Positions 1 through 13,900 of a stretch of 64,000 nt of DNA are shown in pieces (the first letter of the stretch is position 1; each line of letters opens with the position of its first letter). The DNA comes from Salminus brasiliensis (taxonomy: Eukaryota; Chordata; Actinopteri; Characiformes; Bryconidae): the NCBI RefSeq assembly GCF_030463535.1, contig NC_132901.1, positions 2,331,216 through 2,395,215 on the forward strand, written 5' to 3'. The notes beneath the pieces were generated by a model that worked only from the letters and a program-made list of their open reading frames with translations, was not told the DNA's origin and made no database searches. The position numbers and the translations under genes were made by a program.

Positions 1-276
1 CGCATTGAAGCATTAATGAGGATGAAGTAGAGTGTAGGACTGTCCCAATACTTTTGTCCATCGTCACACCGGCAGTCACACCGGCAGTTGGGGCGGTGTG
101 TCGCTCCACAGCAAAGGCAGGATTGCTGCACCCACCATGGAACGTGGTTACTGGGACCCCGTGTACAACCCAGTTGGGGCCCTTGCTTAACCCGTCCTGG
201 TCCTGCCATCACTGACCCTGCCGGGCGTCCATATGTGGGGCCTCACTGGTGTGCGTGTGTCCGTGTTCCTCTCCAG
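1..276 (+). other. fat1 intron, 3' part
   Basis: No exon seen. Near 41-62 it contains tcccaatacttttgtccat, one arm of the MITE family that recurs at 7411, 18200 and 22190. Confidence 0.6.
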
Positions 277-666
277 GTCCGAATGCCGCCCTGCTCTTCT
301 CTCTGCTGGACTCGGCTGACGGCGCGTTTTCAGTGGACGAAGTTTCGGGCGTGTTGTTCCTGGACTCCGCTCTGGACCGCGAGATCCGCTCCTCGTACAC
401 GCTCCGGGCTCGCGTCTCCGACCGCGGCTCGCCCCGCTCGCTCTCCTCGGTCTGCACCGTCTCCGTGTCGGTGCTGGACATTAACCACGACCCGCCGGTG
501 TTCCAGCGGCGGGAGTACGCGGCCGCCGTGCCCGAGGATGTCGCCGTGGGCACGCAGGTGCTGCGGGTGCAGGCGCTGAGCAGGGACGCCGAGGCCGGGG
601 ACCACATCACCTACAGCATCGTCAACGGCAACGAGAGAGGGGCCTTCAGCGTGGACCCCCACACTG
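277..666 (+). CDS. fat1: fat1 exon: end of one cadherin repeat and start of the next
   Basis: The acceptor ends ...cctctccag at 276 and the donor is G|gtcagc at 667. The first complete codon is at 279. It encodes [18 protein letters not shown] and DINHDPPVF, the typical end of a cadherin repeat, then the start of the next repeat. The Ca-binding motif reads DINHDPP instead of DxNDNxP. It is the first exon visible in the window. Confidence 0.88.
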
Positions 667-1198
667 GTCAGCACGGAGATGATGTTTAGTTAGACTTATT
701 CATGGTTATTAATATTGCCGTAATCGTCCGAGCTAATGCCGTTCTCTCTCTCTCTCTCTCTTTCCGTTTCTCTCTGTATCTCTATGTCTCTCGCCCCCCT
801 CCTGTAGGTGGCGTCTTTGTTATTGAGCCTCTGGACTACGAGTCGTCTCATGAGTTTTATCTGACGGTGGAGGCCACGGACGGAGGGACCCCGGCGCTGA
901 GCGACATGGCCACCGTCAACATCAACGTGACGGACGTGAACGACAACAGCCCGGTGTTCGGGCAGGCGGTGTACGCCGCCGTGGTCAGCGAGGATGCAGA
1001 CCTGGGGAGGACCATACTGACCGTGAGTCTGTCCGAGTCTAGAGTTCCACCAGTGTTCCATGCTGGAGGGCTTTAGTCCCCACAAAGTTATAAAAACACA
1101 AACACACACACACACACACACAACCACACACACAGCCTCTCCCCTAACACTAGTGCTAATAGACTGGAACACCTGAGCCTCAGCTGGTCGCCTAAAGC

Positions 1199-1241
<43 letters not shown>

Positions 1242-1458
1242 AAGGTCGTGGCTGATGATGTAGACGGACCCTCCAATAACCAGGTGCGCTACTCCATCAC
1301 CGATGGCAACCAAGGCAGTCCATTCACCATCGACCCACTGAGAGGAGAGGTCAAGGTGGCCCGCCATCTAGACAGAGAGAAGGTAGGAGACACACACACA
1401 CACACACACTCACACACAAACAGCCCTGTTACTTATATTGGACTCTTATTGGTGACTT

Positions 1459-1496
<38 letters not shown>

Positions 1497-2035
1497 GTGA
1501 TATGTAGACCTCGGGATACACTCTGACCGTGACAGCGTCTGACGGGGGCAGCCCAGTCCGCTCCAGCAGCGCTACCATCAACATCGACGTCTCGGACGTC
1601 AACGACAACCCTCCAATCTTCTCCCAGAGCAACTACAGCATCATCATACAGGTGAAAGGAGGCGGGGTTGTGGGGGGGGGGGGCTCCAGTCCTGACCGCT
1701 AGGGTCACACTTTTCCTCCAGTCAAGCTTGAAGTGGACTGGCTAGAACCCTTTGTTCTAGATAATCGTCACTAACGCTTTTCTCCCTCCCTGCCTGGTTC
1801 CTGTAGGAGAATCGTCCGGTGGGCACCAGCATCCTCCAGCTGACCGTGACGGACCGCGACGCCTCCCACAACGGCCCGCCCTTCACCTTCGACATCGTCG
1901 GGGGCGACGAGGACGACGCCTTCCACATCACCCCGCAGGGCGCGCTGGTCTCCACGGCAACGCTGCGCCGCCAGGCCAGAGAGCACTATGTGCTGCAGAC
2001 TCGGGTGAGCCTCAGAGGAACAAAGTGGGGAGAGA

Positions 2036-2067
<32 letters not shown>

Positions 2068-2085
2068 CAGGGGAAGAGCACAAGA

Positions 2086-2118
<33 letters not shown>

Positions 2119-2129
2119 GAGAGAGAGAC

Positions 2130-2193
<64 letters not shown>

Positions 2194-3669
2194 AGAGCAC
2201 AAGGAGAGAGAGAGAGAGAGAGTGGCCAGAGTTGCCCTTTAATATCTGGACGTAGTGTTTGCGGCAGTGCTAACTGGTGTACATACGCTTCCATTGCTTG
2301 TTAGCCACATTAGCCTCCCAGCTTCTTTTCACTGACTCGATTCGTTTGCCCTGACTCTGACTCTGATTCATGAATCTTCTCTCTGTGCCAGGTTTCGGAC
2401 AGCGGCCGCCCCCCTCTGTCCTCCACAACATTCATAAGCGTCCGCCTGGTGGAGGAGAGCGTCCACCCTCCAGCCGTCCTCCCGCTGGACGTCTTCATCA
2501 CCACGGCGACCGACGAATACCCGGGAGGCGTCCTGGGCAAGATCCACGCCACCGACCAGGACGTGTACGACACGCTGACCTACAGCCTGGCCCCAGACTC
2601 CACCTCGGGCCCCGTTCCTTCTTCGCCGAGCTCCGCCCCTCTGTTCTCCGTCTCCCCTGCCGACGGTAAGCTGGTGGCTCTCTCTGGCCTGGATGCCGGC
2701 CAGTACATGCTGAACGCCACGGTAACGGACGGCCGCTTCACGTCGGCGGCTCGGGTGAGCGTCCACGTGCGCCACGCCGCCGCCCACATGCTGGACAACT
2801 CCATTGGCGTCCGCTTCGCCGCCATCGCCCCGGAGGAGTTCATCGGAGACTACTGGAGGAACTTCCTGCGCGCCTTGCGGAACATCGCCGGGGTCCGGAG
2901 GGCGGACGTCCAGCTGGTCAGCCTCCAGCCGGCCGCAGACGCCTCGGGAGACCTGGAGGTCCTCCTGGCCCTGGAGAAGTCAGGAAGTCCCTACCAGCCG
3001 CAGGAAGTGGTGTACCGGAAGCTGAATTCCTCGGCCGGTGCCATCGAAGAGATGACGGGCGTACGGATCGTCCGCGTGGCCAAAAAGCTGTGCGCCGGAC
3101 TGGACTGCCCGGTTAGCTACTGTGAGGTAGGGATGACCTCACTGAGCACTGAGATAGCGTCAAAGTTTGACCAATATGGAGATCACAGTCCTAACGATGC
3201 CTGTTTCCACCCACAGGAGACCATCACCCTGGAGACGGGAGCAGCGTCCACCTACAGCACGGCCAGGGTCAGCTTCGTCACGCCGAGACACATCCGCACA
3301 GCCAAGTGCCTCTGCCAGGGTACGCACACGGGGGCTTGCCTGTCTGAATTTGGGGGTCTCTAGTTAAAACACACCTATAACCTGTTGAAAATATGTGTGT
3401 GTGTGTGTGTGTGTAGGTGCCGAGTGTTCAGCGTTCAGTAAACTGTGTGTGGGGAACCCGTGTCCTGAGGGTATGGAGTGTGTGGAAGACCCAACCCACA
3501 CCAAGTTCAGCTGCGTGTGCTCGGACGAGAAGTCTGGACAGTGTTCTGGTGAGGATACACATGACTCTACCCTACACACTGTACCCTGTCCAGAAGTTTG
3601 TGGACATCTCCTTTTAGGTGACACAGCTGTAGAAATCTCAGCTGAACGTACTGACAGTAGAATGGGTTT

Positions 3670-3703
<34 letters not shown>

Positions 3704-4944
3704 GGGGGGGGTTATTAGTGGGCTGTTGGGTTCTCCGGCGTGATGGAGCTCCATCCAGTACCTTTGGGATGAGTGGGTGTGCTAGAACATGAGTACCTGG
3801 CGGAGCAAGAATAATTGCATGAACAGGTGTCCGCATACTTTAAATTTTTAATATTTATGCCTCTCTCTCTCGCGCGCTCCCTCTCTCGCTCACAGAAGGC
3901 CAGTCTCTGACGTTCAGTGGTAACGGCTACGCCCGCTACAGGCTGATGGACAACGAGAATAAAGAAGAGATGAACCTCTCGCTTAGACTTCGCACATTCG
4001 CCGATCACGCCACCGTCATGTACGCCAAGGGCACGGACTACAGCATCCTGGAGGTCAGCCGACACACACACATACTGTATACACACACACACACACGTGT
4101 GCATGTCCTAAAAGTCCTGTAGTGTTAGTGGACCGCCTCCAATTTAGATGGCGCTTCCGAATCTCTCATCTCAAAGCGTGATTTTGTATTTACTGCTGGG
4201 GAGTAAAAGTGAATTACAGTCCACAACTGCAGAGAGAGCCCAGGAGCAAGAAATAGAAAGTCTGGGCTGCAGGTTGTAAACCTGTAAGATAATAAAATAC
4301 ATATAATTTATTAATGTATTAATTATTAATTGGCTGATTAATGTCCAGCAACTCAGCTACCGTAACAGAGACAGCCTGTTTAGCTTTATGGGTTAAAGAG
4401 AGACAACTCAGACAACTCCATATTTAGTCGATCCGCCGAGGCCTACTTGGTGTCTGAAGTTTGCTTCGTTTTAAAACTTGGATGCTAATGTGGCTAACTA
4501 ATGGAAACCTATGTACACCAATTAGCATGGTGCACACCGCAGGCCTAAATCATCACGCCCTTGCCTCAGAATGTTCACAGGTGTTCGGTGATCTCCAATA
4601 GACATGCCTATAGGGTTTCTGACACTGGATGACCTCACCGGTGACTCTACGACTCCGGTATCTGGGAAAATCTGCCCTTTTTCTCTCAAACTGCCTTTTT
4701 CGTCTTTTCTCCCACACTCCCGTCTGTCCTGACTTGGAGAGTCTGTCTGTCCCAGTCCAGCAGAATGCAGAGAGGGGGTTATTTTAGTGGTGGGAGTGAC
4801 AGGGTTAGAGCTTTCTCACTGGGCGAGAGAGGCAGAGTGAAATGCTATCTGTCATTATATCATCATTACAGTGCCCTGCTATTTCTGCAGCACACTCCAC
4901 GCCCACCACTACACTAGACTGGGCTTTATTTAGCCTGGGAGAAT

Positions 4945-4988
<44 letters not shown>

Positions 4989-7900
4989 GGTTTGACTTTA
5001 ATTAGCCTGTGAAAAAGATTAGCGCACTTTATTTGAAGGCTGCCTACATAGGGGCTTTATGAGACCTGCACAGGCACGGAATAACGTATTTAAGAATTGA
5101 GAATTTCGGAACGTCCTCGTCAGTTTTCGTAAGGGGACGAAGCAAATAGCATTCTATGGACATACAGAGCTTTACATGAAAGCGATGGATGGACATTCCT
5201 TTTATGAGACATCATTCCCGAATTCCCAAAACCTAATTAAAGGAAAAGTTTACGAGGAAAAAACCCAGTGAACATGACAGATCCCAGACCTCAGATACAG
5301 TCAGTCCACCAAGAACGGTTTGGTGAATGAAATGTGATTCTGTAGGTTAAAACGGGAGATGCTAGGCTAATGTCGCTAACCAACACTGGATTTAGACTGT
5401 CACCAATCCACAATTCCATCAATACCCGCCCTGAAGGCGTTTTTCGGGAACCCGGGACTACTTTTCCCTCAGCACAGTATGTGGTATCATTCCCCGCATC
5501 ATGCAGTCGCTAATGTTTTTTGAAGCTAATAAGTTAGTAAGCTAATAGGCTAGTAAGATTCGGGACGTGGGTTTACCGAGATGAAATTGGTGTCAGTTTA
5601 ATTCCGATGTTTGTAGCAATGTTAGCCTAGCATCTCCTGTTCTGAACTGACATCATTTCTTGGCCGATCGGCTAAATGTATCATTCTACGCAACACACAC
5701 AGTATTCTACAGTAACGCTAACGTTAAACCCCGCCCACTCTTCCCTTTCGGCCCAGATCGTGAATGGACGTCTTCAGTACAAGTTTGATTGCGGCAGCGG
5801 CCCAGGCGTTGTCTCCGTCCACAGCCCGCTGGTCAATGACGGCGAGTGGCACTCCGTCTCTCTGGAGGTGGACGGTAACTATGCCCGCCTGGTGCTGGAC
5901 GGGGTCCATGCCGCTTCGGGGAAAGCCCCAGGAAACCTACGCACCCTGAACCTCGACTCCAGCGTGTTCTTCGGTGGCCGCGGGGGTCGTCCCATAGGGG
6001 GCAGCAGCAGCGGGCGCATGGGACGGAGCCTGCCTGTGACCGGCGGCCTGCGCGGCTGCCTGGAGGCCATCGTGCTGAACGGCCGGGAGCTGCCTCTGAG
6101 GTCGCAGCCCCGCGGACCCCTCGGCGTGCTGGAGGAGCTGGTGGAGGCAGCCCCTGGCTGCAGCTTGCCCCCGCCGGCCCCTGCCTGCACCAGTAACCCC
6201 TGCAGCAACGGGGGGACCTGCGCCGAACTGCCCAACGGAGGTTATTTCTGCAAGTGCAGCGCTCTGTTCATCGGCACTCACTGTGAGATCAGCATCAGCC
6301 CCTGCTCCTCCAACCCCTGCCTCTACGGAGGGACCTGCGTGCCCCGCGGAGACGACTTCTACTGCCAGTGCCGAGGACAGTACTCCGGCCAACGGTAAGA
6401 ACTTTGTCCCCTGCACTTTGCATCATCAGCCCAGGGAGGGATCTCAGGTTCTGGTCCACGTCCATGGTCCTGCATCTCTAATCGCTCCTCTGTTGTGTGT
6501 GACAGGTGTCAGCTTGGTCCGTACTGCACGGAGAACCCCTGCAAGAACAGCGGCCGCTGCATCGACAGCCTGGACGGACCGGTGTGCGAGTGTGAGCCTG
6601 GTTTCCAAGGAGACAGGTAAGACAGGCCTACAATCTAGAGCATTCATATCGCTGGACGTTCACAGGTTGCTAATCCACCCACGTGTCTGCAGGTGCTTGA
6701 GTGACGTGGACGAGTGTGCGAAGAACCCCTGCGCCAACGGAGGTCAGTGTCACAACACGTACGGCTCCTTCACCTGTAACTGCTCCCTGGGCTTCGGTGG
6801 GCGCCAGTGCGAGCTTCGCGCCGAAATCCGCAACGACTTCGTCTCCACGTCCTGGAACATCGGCCTAGAGGAGGTCATCGGGATCGGCGTCTTCGTAGCC
6901 AGCATCTTCCTCATGGTCCTGCTCTTCGTGCTGATCCGCAAGCGCGCTTGCCGGCTCTCCAAATCCGACCTGTCCCCGGACGATGCCGGGAAGCGCTTGG
7001 GCGTGGGTTCCGGCCCTCACTCCTTCCTCCAGCGGCCGTACTTTGACGCCAAACTCAGCAAGAACATCTACTCGGACGTGCCGCCGCAGGTGCCCGTGCG
7101 GCCCATCTCCTACACTCCCAGCATCCCCAGCGACTCGCGCAACAACCTGGACCGGAACTCGTTCGAGGGCTCCACCATCCCTGAGCACCCCGAGTTCAGC
7201 ACGTTCAACCCGGACTCCATCCACGGGCACCGCAAGACCGTGGCCGTGTGCAGCGTGGCCCCTAACCTGCCCCCGCCGCCACCATCCAACTCCGTCTCAG
7301 ACTCGGACTCCATCCAGAAACCCAGCTGGGACTACGACTACGATGGTACGGACATTTTAATTTTTTTGCCTCGTCTCGATTCCACAGAGCACTACGTTTT
7401 AGTCCACTAAATGGACAAAAGTATTGGGACACACCTCCTCTTAATCACTGAATTCAGGTGTCCCAATACTTTTGTCCAAAAGTGTATATCAGTATATATC
7501 AGCTAACCGTGTACATCTCTCTCGCACAGCTAAAGTGGTAGATCTGGACCCGTGCCTCAGTAAGAAAGTGGTGGAGGACAGTGCGTGTCACCCCTACAAC
7601 ACCAGGGGGAGCATGTCTGAGGTCCAGTCCCTCAGCTCCTTCCAGTCCGAATCCTGCGACGATAATGGTAAGTGCCCGCACTCCGACCGGCTCCCAGACC
7701 CGCGGGGACGATCCACGGCAGCGCACGGATTAGCACACACACCTGACTTAGCTTAGCTCCTGCTAGCCTGTTAGCTAATTAGCGTATTAGTTGATTACAG
7801 CTGGACAGCGGCTGATCCGTGCACTGCTGAACCATTTGGGAGCGAATTTCTTCAGGCAGATTGAAGTGTATGCTAATTGTATGCTTATGCTAATTTTTGA

Positions 7901-10900
7901 TAATGTCGTTCTACTTAGAATTATGGGAATTCCCTGACCTGTTCTTGTGTTAGACTGTGTTAACTGAAGCAGATTTAGGAGAATACTTCACCCAAAAGTG
8001 CTAATGTGGCTAACAGCAGGAAGCTCAACCCTTGCGTAAGTTAGCGACATTAGCATTTTTGAATGAAATTGTATCGACGGATATGTTTTAGACTGCCGAT
8101 GCTAAGCTTGCGCTGCATTTTAGCTTAGCTACATGCATGCTAAAGCTCCCTGAACCTCTTTTTCTTATGTTATGTATCACTTTCGTTGCAGCACTGTAGA
8201 GTTAGCTTGCTAGCTTTAGCGCAGATACTAACCCTCTCTCTTCTCTTGTCTCTTCCTGTATCTCTGGCTGTAACTGAGTAAGGGGCTTCGTGGTTTACGG
8301 GTCATGTTACTGTGTTATGTTTCTCTCCCCCTTCTTTTGCTCGCTGCACTGGGACGTTTAGCTCCCATTTGGATCAAACCCCACCAAAGACACAGAGCAA
8401 GGTTTTAGCTAGCCACCTGCTCGTAAGTCCACGTGATCGTGTGGATCAGAAGGAAGGGACGGCCTCGCCGAAGGCCTTGCGAGATTCTCAATGTATAAAA
8501 AAAAGAAAAACCCCATTTCTGCCCATTTCCTCCCCTTTTTTTCACGGCTTGAAGGAATTCCCCGAAGAAAATTCCCCCTGTTCGACGTTAGCTTAAGACG
8601 ACGGCATGATTATTATTATTTTTAGCTTTTAGTCCTTTCAGTTTTACGCCATTCACCTTTTCTGTTCTGCTTGTTTTCTGTCTTATTATTTATTGATGCA
8701 TGTCGCCACAGCTGCAACCGGATGGTTGACGAACTCAGCCGAGAGCATTAAGCAAGGGTACAGGACGTCAATATCTTCGGAAGTTCACTTTGGACCCCAC
8801 GAAGCCATTCAGACGTTCATTTTGACCATCCACTGTGCTTTGTCTCCAAACTCACCCCTCAGAGAAATGACCGCAGATCGACCTGTCCATACTCTGCTCA
8901 CAAATACGTTCTTTTGTAGCTAGCCCAAGAAGCTAATTTGGTTGCTAGCTTGGAAAAGCGCCGGAGAACGTTTGAGAACCATTTGAACCAATAAAAAAAA
9001 CTACAATACGGTTCTTCAGTAGAGAACTTCGTTTATTCCGATGTACTTATTTATTCTTTCATTTTATTTGTATACGACTTAAAAAAGCTTGCATGGTGGC
9101 GCATTCGTCGCCTAGGTTTCATGTCGCTGCACCAACACAGTCCAGCTTGGTAAATTTCGTCAAATTCTAACGTTAAAAACCAGCTTTATGTTGATTTGCG
9201 TAAAATTCAGTTCAGTAGTCTAACTTTCAGTAGCTTCGGTACTTCATATAAACCCCGTCTGGACAGTAGACCCACACTTCATTCAGTTCTTCACTCTAAA
9301 AACGACACTATTGCCACAATTACAACAATTTCATAGGCCCTAAAATAGAGCCCTGAGGGACTCCACAAAACATACTTAACGAATTGGGCACCAAATACTT
9401 AAAGAAAAGGTTTGTGCTTTAGGATTAATAGGTGAATAATTCATCTAGGGTTTTAAGAGTCTATTAGGAATTTATTAGGAATTTATTAACCTAGCAACAG
9501 GTTGATGTAGGAATTTAATGACATCTCAAAACGAGATAAAAACATACTTTCTGTGTTTAGTCCAGCATTCGTAGCATCGTAAAGAAACACTTAGCTTCAA
9601 TCCAAATTCTGCTATCGTTACTACCCTGCTCGTAAAAGTAGCTACACTCCTAAAAACAAAGCTGGTACGAAAGGTTTCTTGAATGATGACAGAAAAAACA
9701 CTTTTGGTACCAGAAAAACGTATTGATCGTTAAGAATCTGAGCTGAGATTTTCATTTGTGGCCCCCCATACCACCAGTGGCAGCAGCCAACAGCAGGAAT
9801 TGATTAGCGTAGTATCGGTATGTCAACTACGAAAACCTGTGTAATACCGTTACGTTTTATTATTCAATGTTATTTTCTAAAATTTTAGCATAACATCTCG
9901 GTGCTCTTGGGGGCCCCCTGGTGGCGTTAAGCGGCCACGTAATTGGACTATGCCTTGGGCCGGCTCTGGTCTGATCTACAAACCGATTCTTTACGGGACT
10001 AGAAGTGGTTCTTCTACGGCATCGTTCAAAGACCCTTTAGCACCACCTATATTTTTAGGTGTGGAATAAACACAAATAGAAAGAAGGCATTTGTGAGCTT
10101 TTATGGATGAGAGCATTTCTGAGACGCTGAAGTTCCTCAAAAACAGCCTGGTCCTCCAGTCTTCTCATTTTCCACGGTTTCCAGCTCTGCTCCTCCGTTT
10201 TTCCGTTTCTGCCTGGGGCTCGAGAGGCTGCCTCTTGCCTCGTCTTTCCTTTTCTTTCTTTTATCCTTGAGAATTCTCCCCAACCTTCTTTCGATCCCCA
10301 CTGTGCCGCCAGCGGCACTCCTGAACATCTACCTCCGCAGTGTTGTTATCGGTGTGTGTGTGTTTGTGTGTGTGTGTTTGTGTGTATGTGTGTGTGTGTG
10401 TCCATCACAAGCACAAAAAATCTCCACCCTACACCTCCACTCCCTCATACTACATCCAGAACCCTGTGTCGTTTGTTGCTCGTCAGATTAGCCACCTCTA
10501 CCTCAACCTCACAGGACTGTAGAGAGGTGATACCCAGTTTTGCGCTGGAGCTACGAGGCTAATTCCGCTACCACAGGTATAAAAAGCTTATTAGCATGAG
10601 CTAATTAGCATATTAGCATCAGCTAAACCCCCACACACCTAGCTTTTGGGCTAACAAGTCATATAAGCCTATACCTCACTAAGTAGCACTGTGCTAATTA
10701 GAGGGGTATACCCTTTCACGACTTGTAGAGAAGCACTGCTTGTTAGCGACATAGCGGCTAAACTGAAAAAGCACCAAACCAGTCTTGAGAACTGTGGGAT
10801 TGAAGAAGCACCACATGTTAGCAACATTAGCTTCACAGTTTCAGTGCTAAACTAAGAAAGCACTGCTTGTTAGCGACATTAGCTTCACAGTTCCTGTGCT

Positions 10901-13900
10901 AAACTGAAGAAGCACTAAAATAGTCTTGGCCGACTGTATCTGAGGTAAAACTTAGCACTGGAATTGTGAAGCTAATGTTGCTAATAAGCAGCACTTTCTT
11001 AGTTTAGCACTGAATATGGGGCTAAACTAAAGAAACGTGTTAGCAAAAGAACTTGTTAGCAACACTAGCCTCAAAGTTCCAAAGTGAGGTAAGTTTAGCA
11101 CTGGAACTGTGGGACTGAAGAAGCGCTACATGTTAGCGACATTAGCTTCACGGCTCCAGCGCTAAGCTGAGGGAGCACTGCACCGGTCTGGGCTGAGTGT
11201 ACGTGAGGCGAAGGGTCCGGTCGTTACGATGTTTCCCGCACTAACCTTCGCTCTTTCTCACCCTCCACCTTCCTCCCCTCTCCCAAAGCCTCCCTAGTGA
11301 CAGTCATCCACCCGGTCAGCTCCACGGCTGGCCCGGTGGAGGCGGCAGGTACCGTGTTCTTGTCTCTTCACCTCCATCAGTATCTGCTCCGATGTCTGTG
11401 CTCAGATCTGTAGTGACTGCAGTCTGCGGTGGGAGATTTTTCAGACCACTGGATGCCATTTCTTCAGCTGACCGCAGCTGACCGCAGCTGACCACAGCAG
11501 AACGTGGGGTTTTCTGAAGATACTTTGCATGAAAACCTGAACATGTGCATTTACAGCACCAGTCCAAAATTCAGATTTCAGCCTGGAATTGATGCTTAAA
11601 AGCTTGATTTCAGTATTTATCAAAAATGTAGGTCATAAAGTTGATACCTAAACATGTTTATAAATGTAAATACAAATAATATTTAGTTATTAAAGTTACT
11701 TCAACTTCAACTTATTATTTATAGATTTATTTAGTATTTATTTAGCTAAACATATTTAGAATTTCTAATTCTATTTATGTTTTTAGTTACATTAATTTTT
11801 AATTAAATTTATATTCAATTATTATTTACATTTATTTTCCATTTAATTGATTATTTATTTAAATGTAATTTAAAATCAGTTCATTTAAATGTATTGTATG
11901 ATCAGATTTTATTAATTTGTATATAAAAATTAATTTTTATTTACTTATGTATTTTGTATTCATTTAAAATCATTTGTTATTTATTATTTATGCTTTTTTT
12001 CCCCTATTTTCCATTTAATGTATATTTATTTATTGACAATTATTTTATTCAATTTATATTTATTTAGATTTTATTTTAATTAGTTAACATTTATTTTAAA
12101 TTCATATTTTATTCATTTGTATATTAACGTCTATTTTTATTTGATTTACTTAAATATTTTGTATTAATTTGAAATCAGTTTTTTTATTTAATATTTATGC
12201 ATTTATTTTCCTATTTTCCATTCAATTTAGATTTATTTATTGACAATTATTTTATTCCATTTATATTTATTTATTAATAATTTAGATTATTTAGATTTGC
12301 ATTTATTTTAAATTCCATTTATATATATATATATATATTTATTTACATTAGAAAAATTCTGTGTTCGGAGTCTTGCCCCAGGACTCTGTCCCAGTATTCG
12401 GTATCTCCAGTACGGAAAACCAGTGCTGTATTTGCATGTGTAGGAACCCCCACCTCCAGCCACGTGGTGGCAGTTCTGCTGCTGGTTTGAGCTAGTTGAC
12501 AAATTTAGCATTTTCCCAAACATGAGTCTAGAACCCACCTGACTCGTACAGAGTCTAGAACCCACCTGACTCGTACAGAACAGCACGTCTGTTTAAGAAA
12601 ATGGCATCACTGTGTTCTGTAGCGGTGTCTCTCTCTCTCTCTCTCTCTCTGTGTGTCTGTGTATGTCTCTCGTCCTCTGGCTGTAGAAATCTGACATGTT
12701 CTCTCTGGTTTTTCTGCTCCTCACTTTCGCCTAAAGAGTCGTTCTCGCCTCATGAGCTCAAGAACCCAAGAGGTGAAACTTTGTTTATGTGTGTTTTGCC
12801 TGAAGCCCCCGTAAGTTCCCCCCTCAGAGCTAACTGAACCCTGCATGCGGGCAGCGCCGCGACAGAGAACACCGACATTTAGCCTTTAGCATCGTAGCCT
12901 TTAGCGTCACCTCAGTAAGTCAAGCTGCTAACCAACGCTAACTCTACGAAAACTGAGTGAAGGTCGTAGGAAAGAGCTGATTCAACGAAGTCAAGATGTT
13001 ATGAAAGCTAATGCTATTCAAATTAGCATTAGGCTACTACTTTCCTCAAACTACGCCAGGCTAATGGTTTAACTACTAAAAGTTAGCATTGTGTAAATGA
13101 CTTGCCTCAAACTGCGTCGAAATCTTGAGGCATCTCAGTGCTAATGCTACAAAACCTGATTGAATGCAAACAGGAACAAGTTCATGTAATGTAGCAAATA
13201 CTTAAAATACTTTAATTAATTTTAGAAATATTAAAAATGAGCATTTAAATAAAATACTTGTCTTAAAATCATTAAAGCAAATACTGTTAAAAGTTAGCTT
13301 TCCTCAAACTACGCAGAGCTGTTCAGTCATCTTAATGCTAATACTACAAAGAGTTAGCATTATAAAAGCAAGACCCTTTAACTGATAGCTTTTAGCTTTA
13401 GCATTAGCGTTAGCTACATTAGCACTGTGTAAAGCTGCCCCTTGTTATGTGGTCATATTGACTGAAGTTATTTTAATGCTAATGCTTCAAAAACTGAATG
13501 AAAGCTATTAGAAAGAAGTTAGCATTATGAAATCAAGATAGCGCTAGCATTGTGCTACTAGTTTCCTCAAACTATATGAAGCTTGATAAGGCATCTCAAT
13601 GCTAATGCTACAAAAACTGAATGAAAGCTAATAGGAAGGAGTTAATGTAACGTAGCCACAGTACTATTAAATTAGCATAGTGTAAACTACTTGCTTCAGG
13701 GCTTCATCAAAGTTAGCATTATGAAAACTGGGCTAACTGTTTGTGCTAACTTCTAACTTTAGCATGTTAACTACATTAGCACTGGGTGAAGTTGTCCCTT
13801 GTTATGTGGACATATTGACTGAAGTCATCTCAATGCTAATGCTTCAAAAACTGAATGAAAGCTAATAGGAAGGAGTTAGCATTATGAAAACAGGACGTTG

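Noticed and set aside
88-610. Open frames on both strands overlapping the first fat1 exon
   Set aside because: Shadows of a GC-rich exon; only the frame with DINHDPPVF and [16 protein letters not shown] is a cadherin and fits the splice sites.
1771-2304. Open frames of SLSLSL and ERERE composition
   Set aside because: GA/CT microsatellite inside a fat1 intron.
8312-8923. Open frames of 76-94 codons in a fat1 intron
   Set aside because: No homology, no consistent splice phase with fat1 exons, composition like the surrounding intron.
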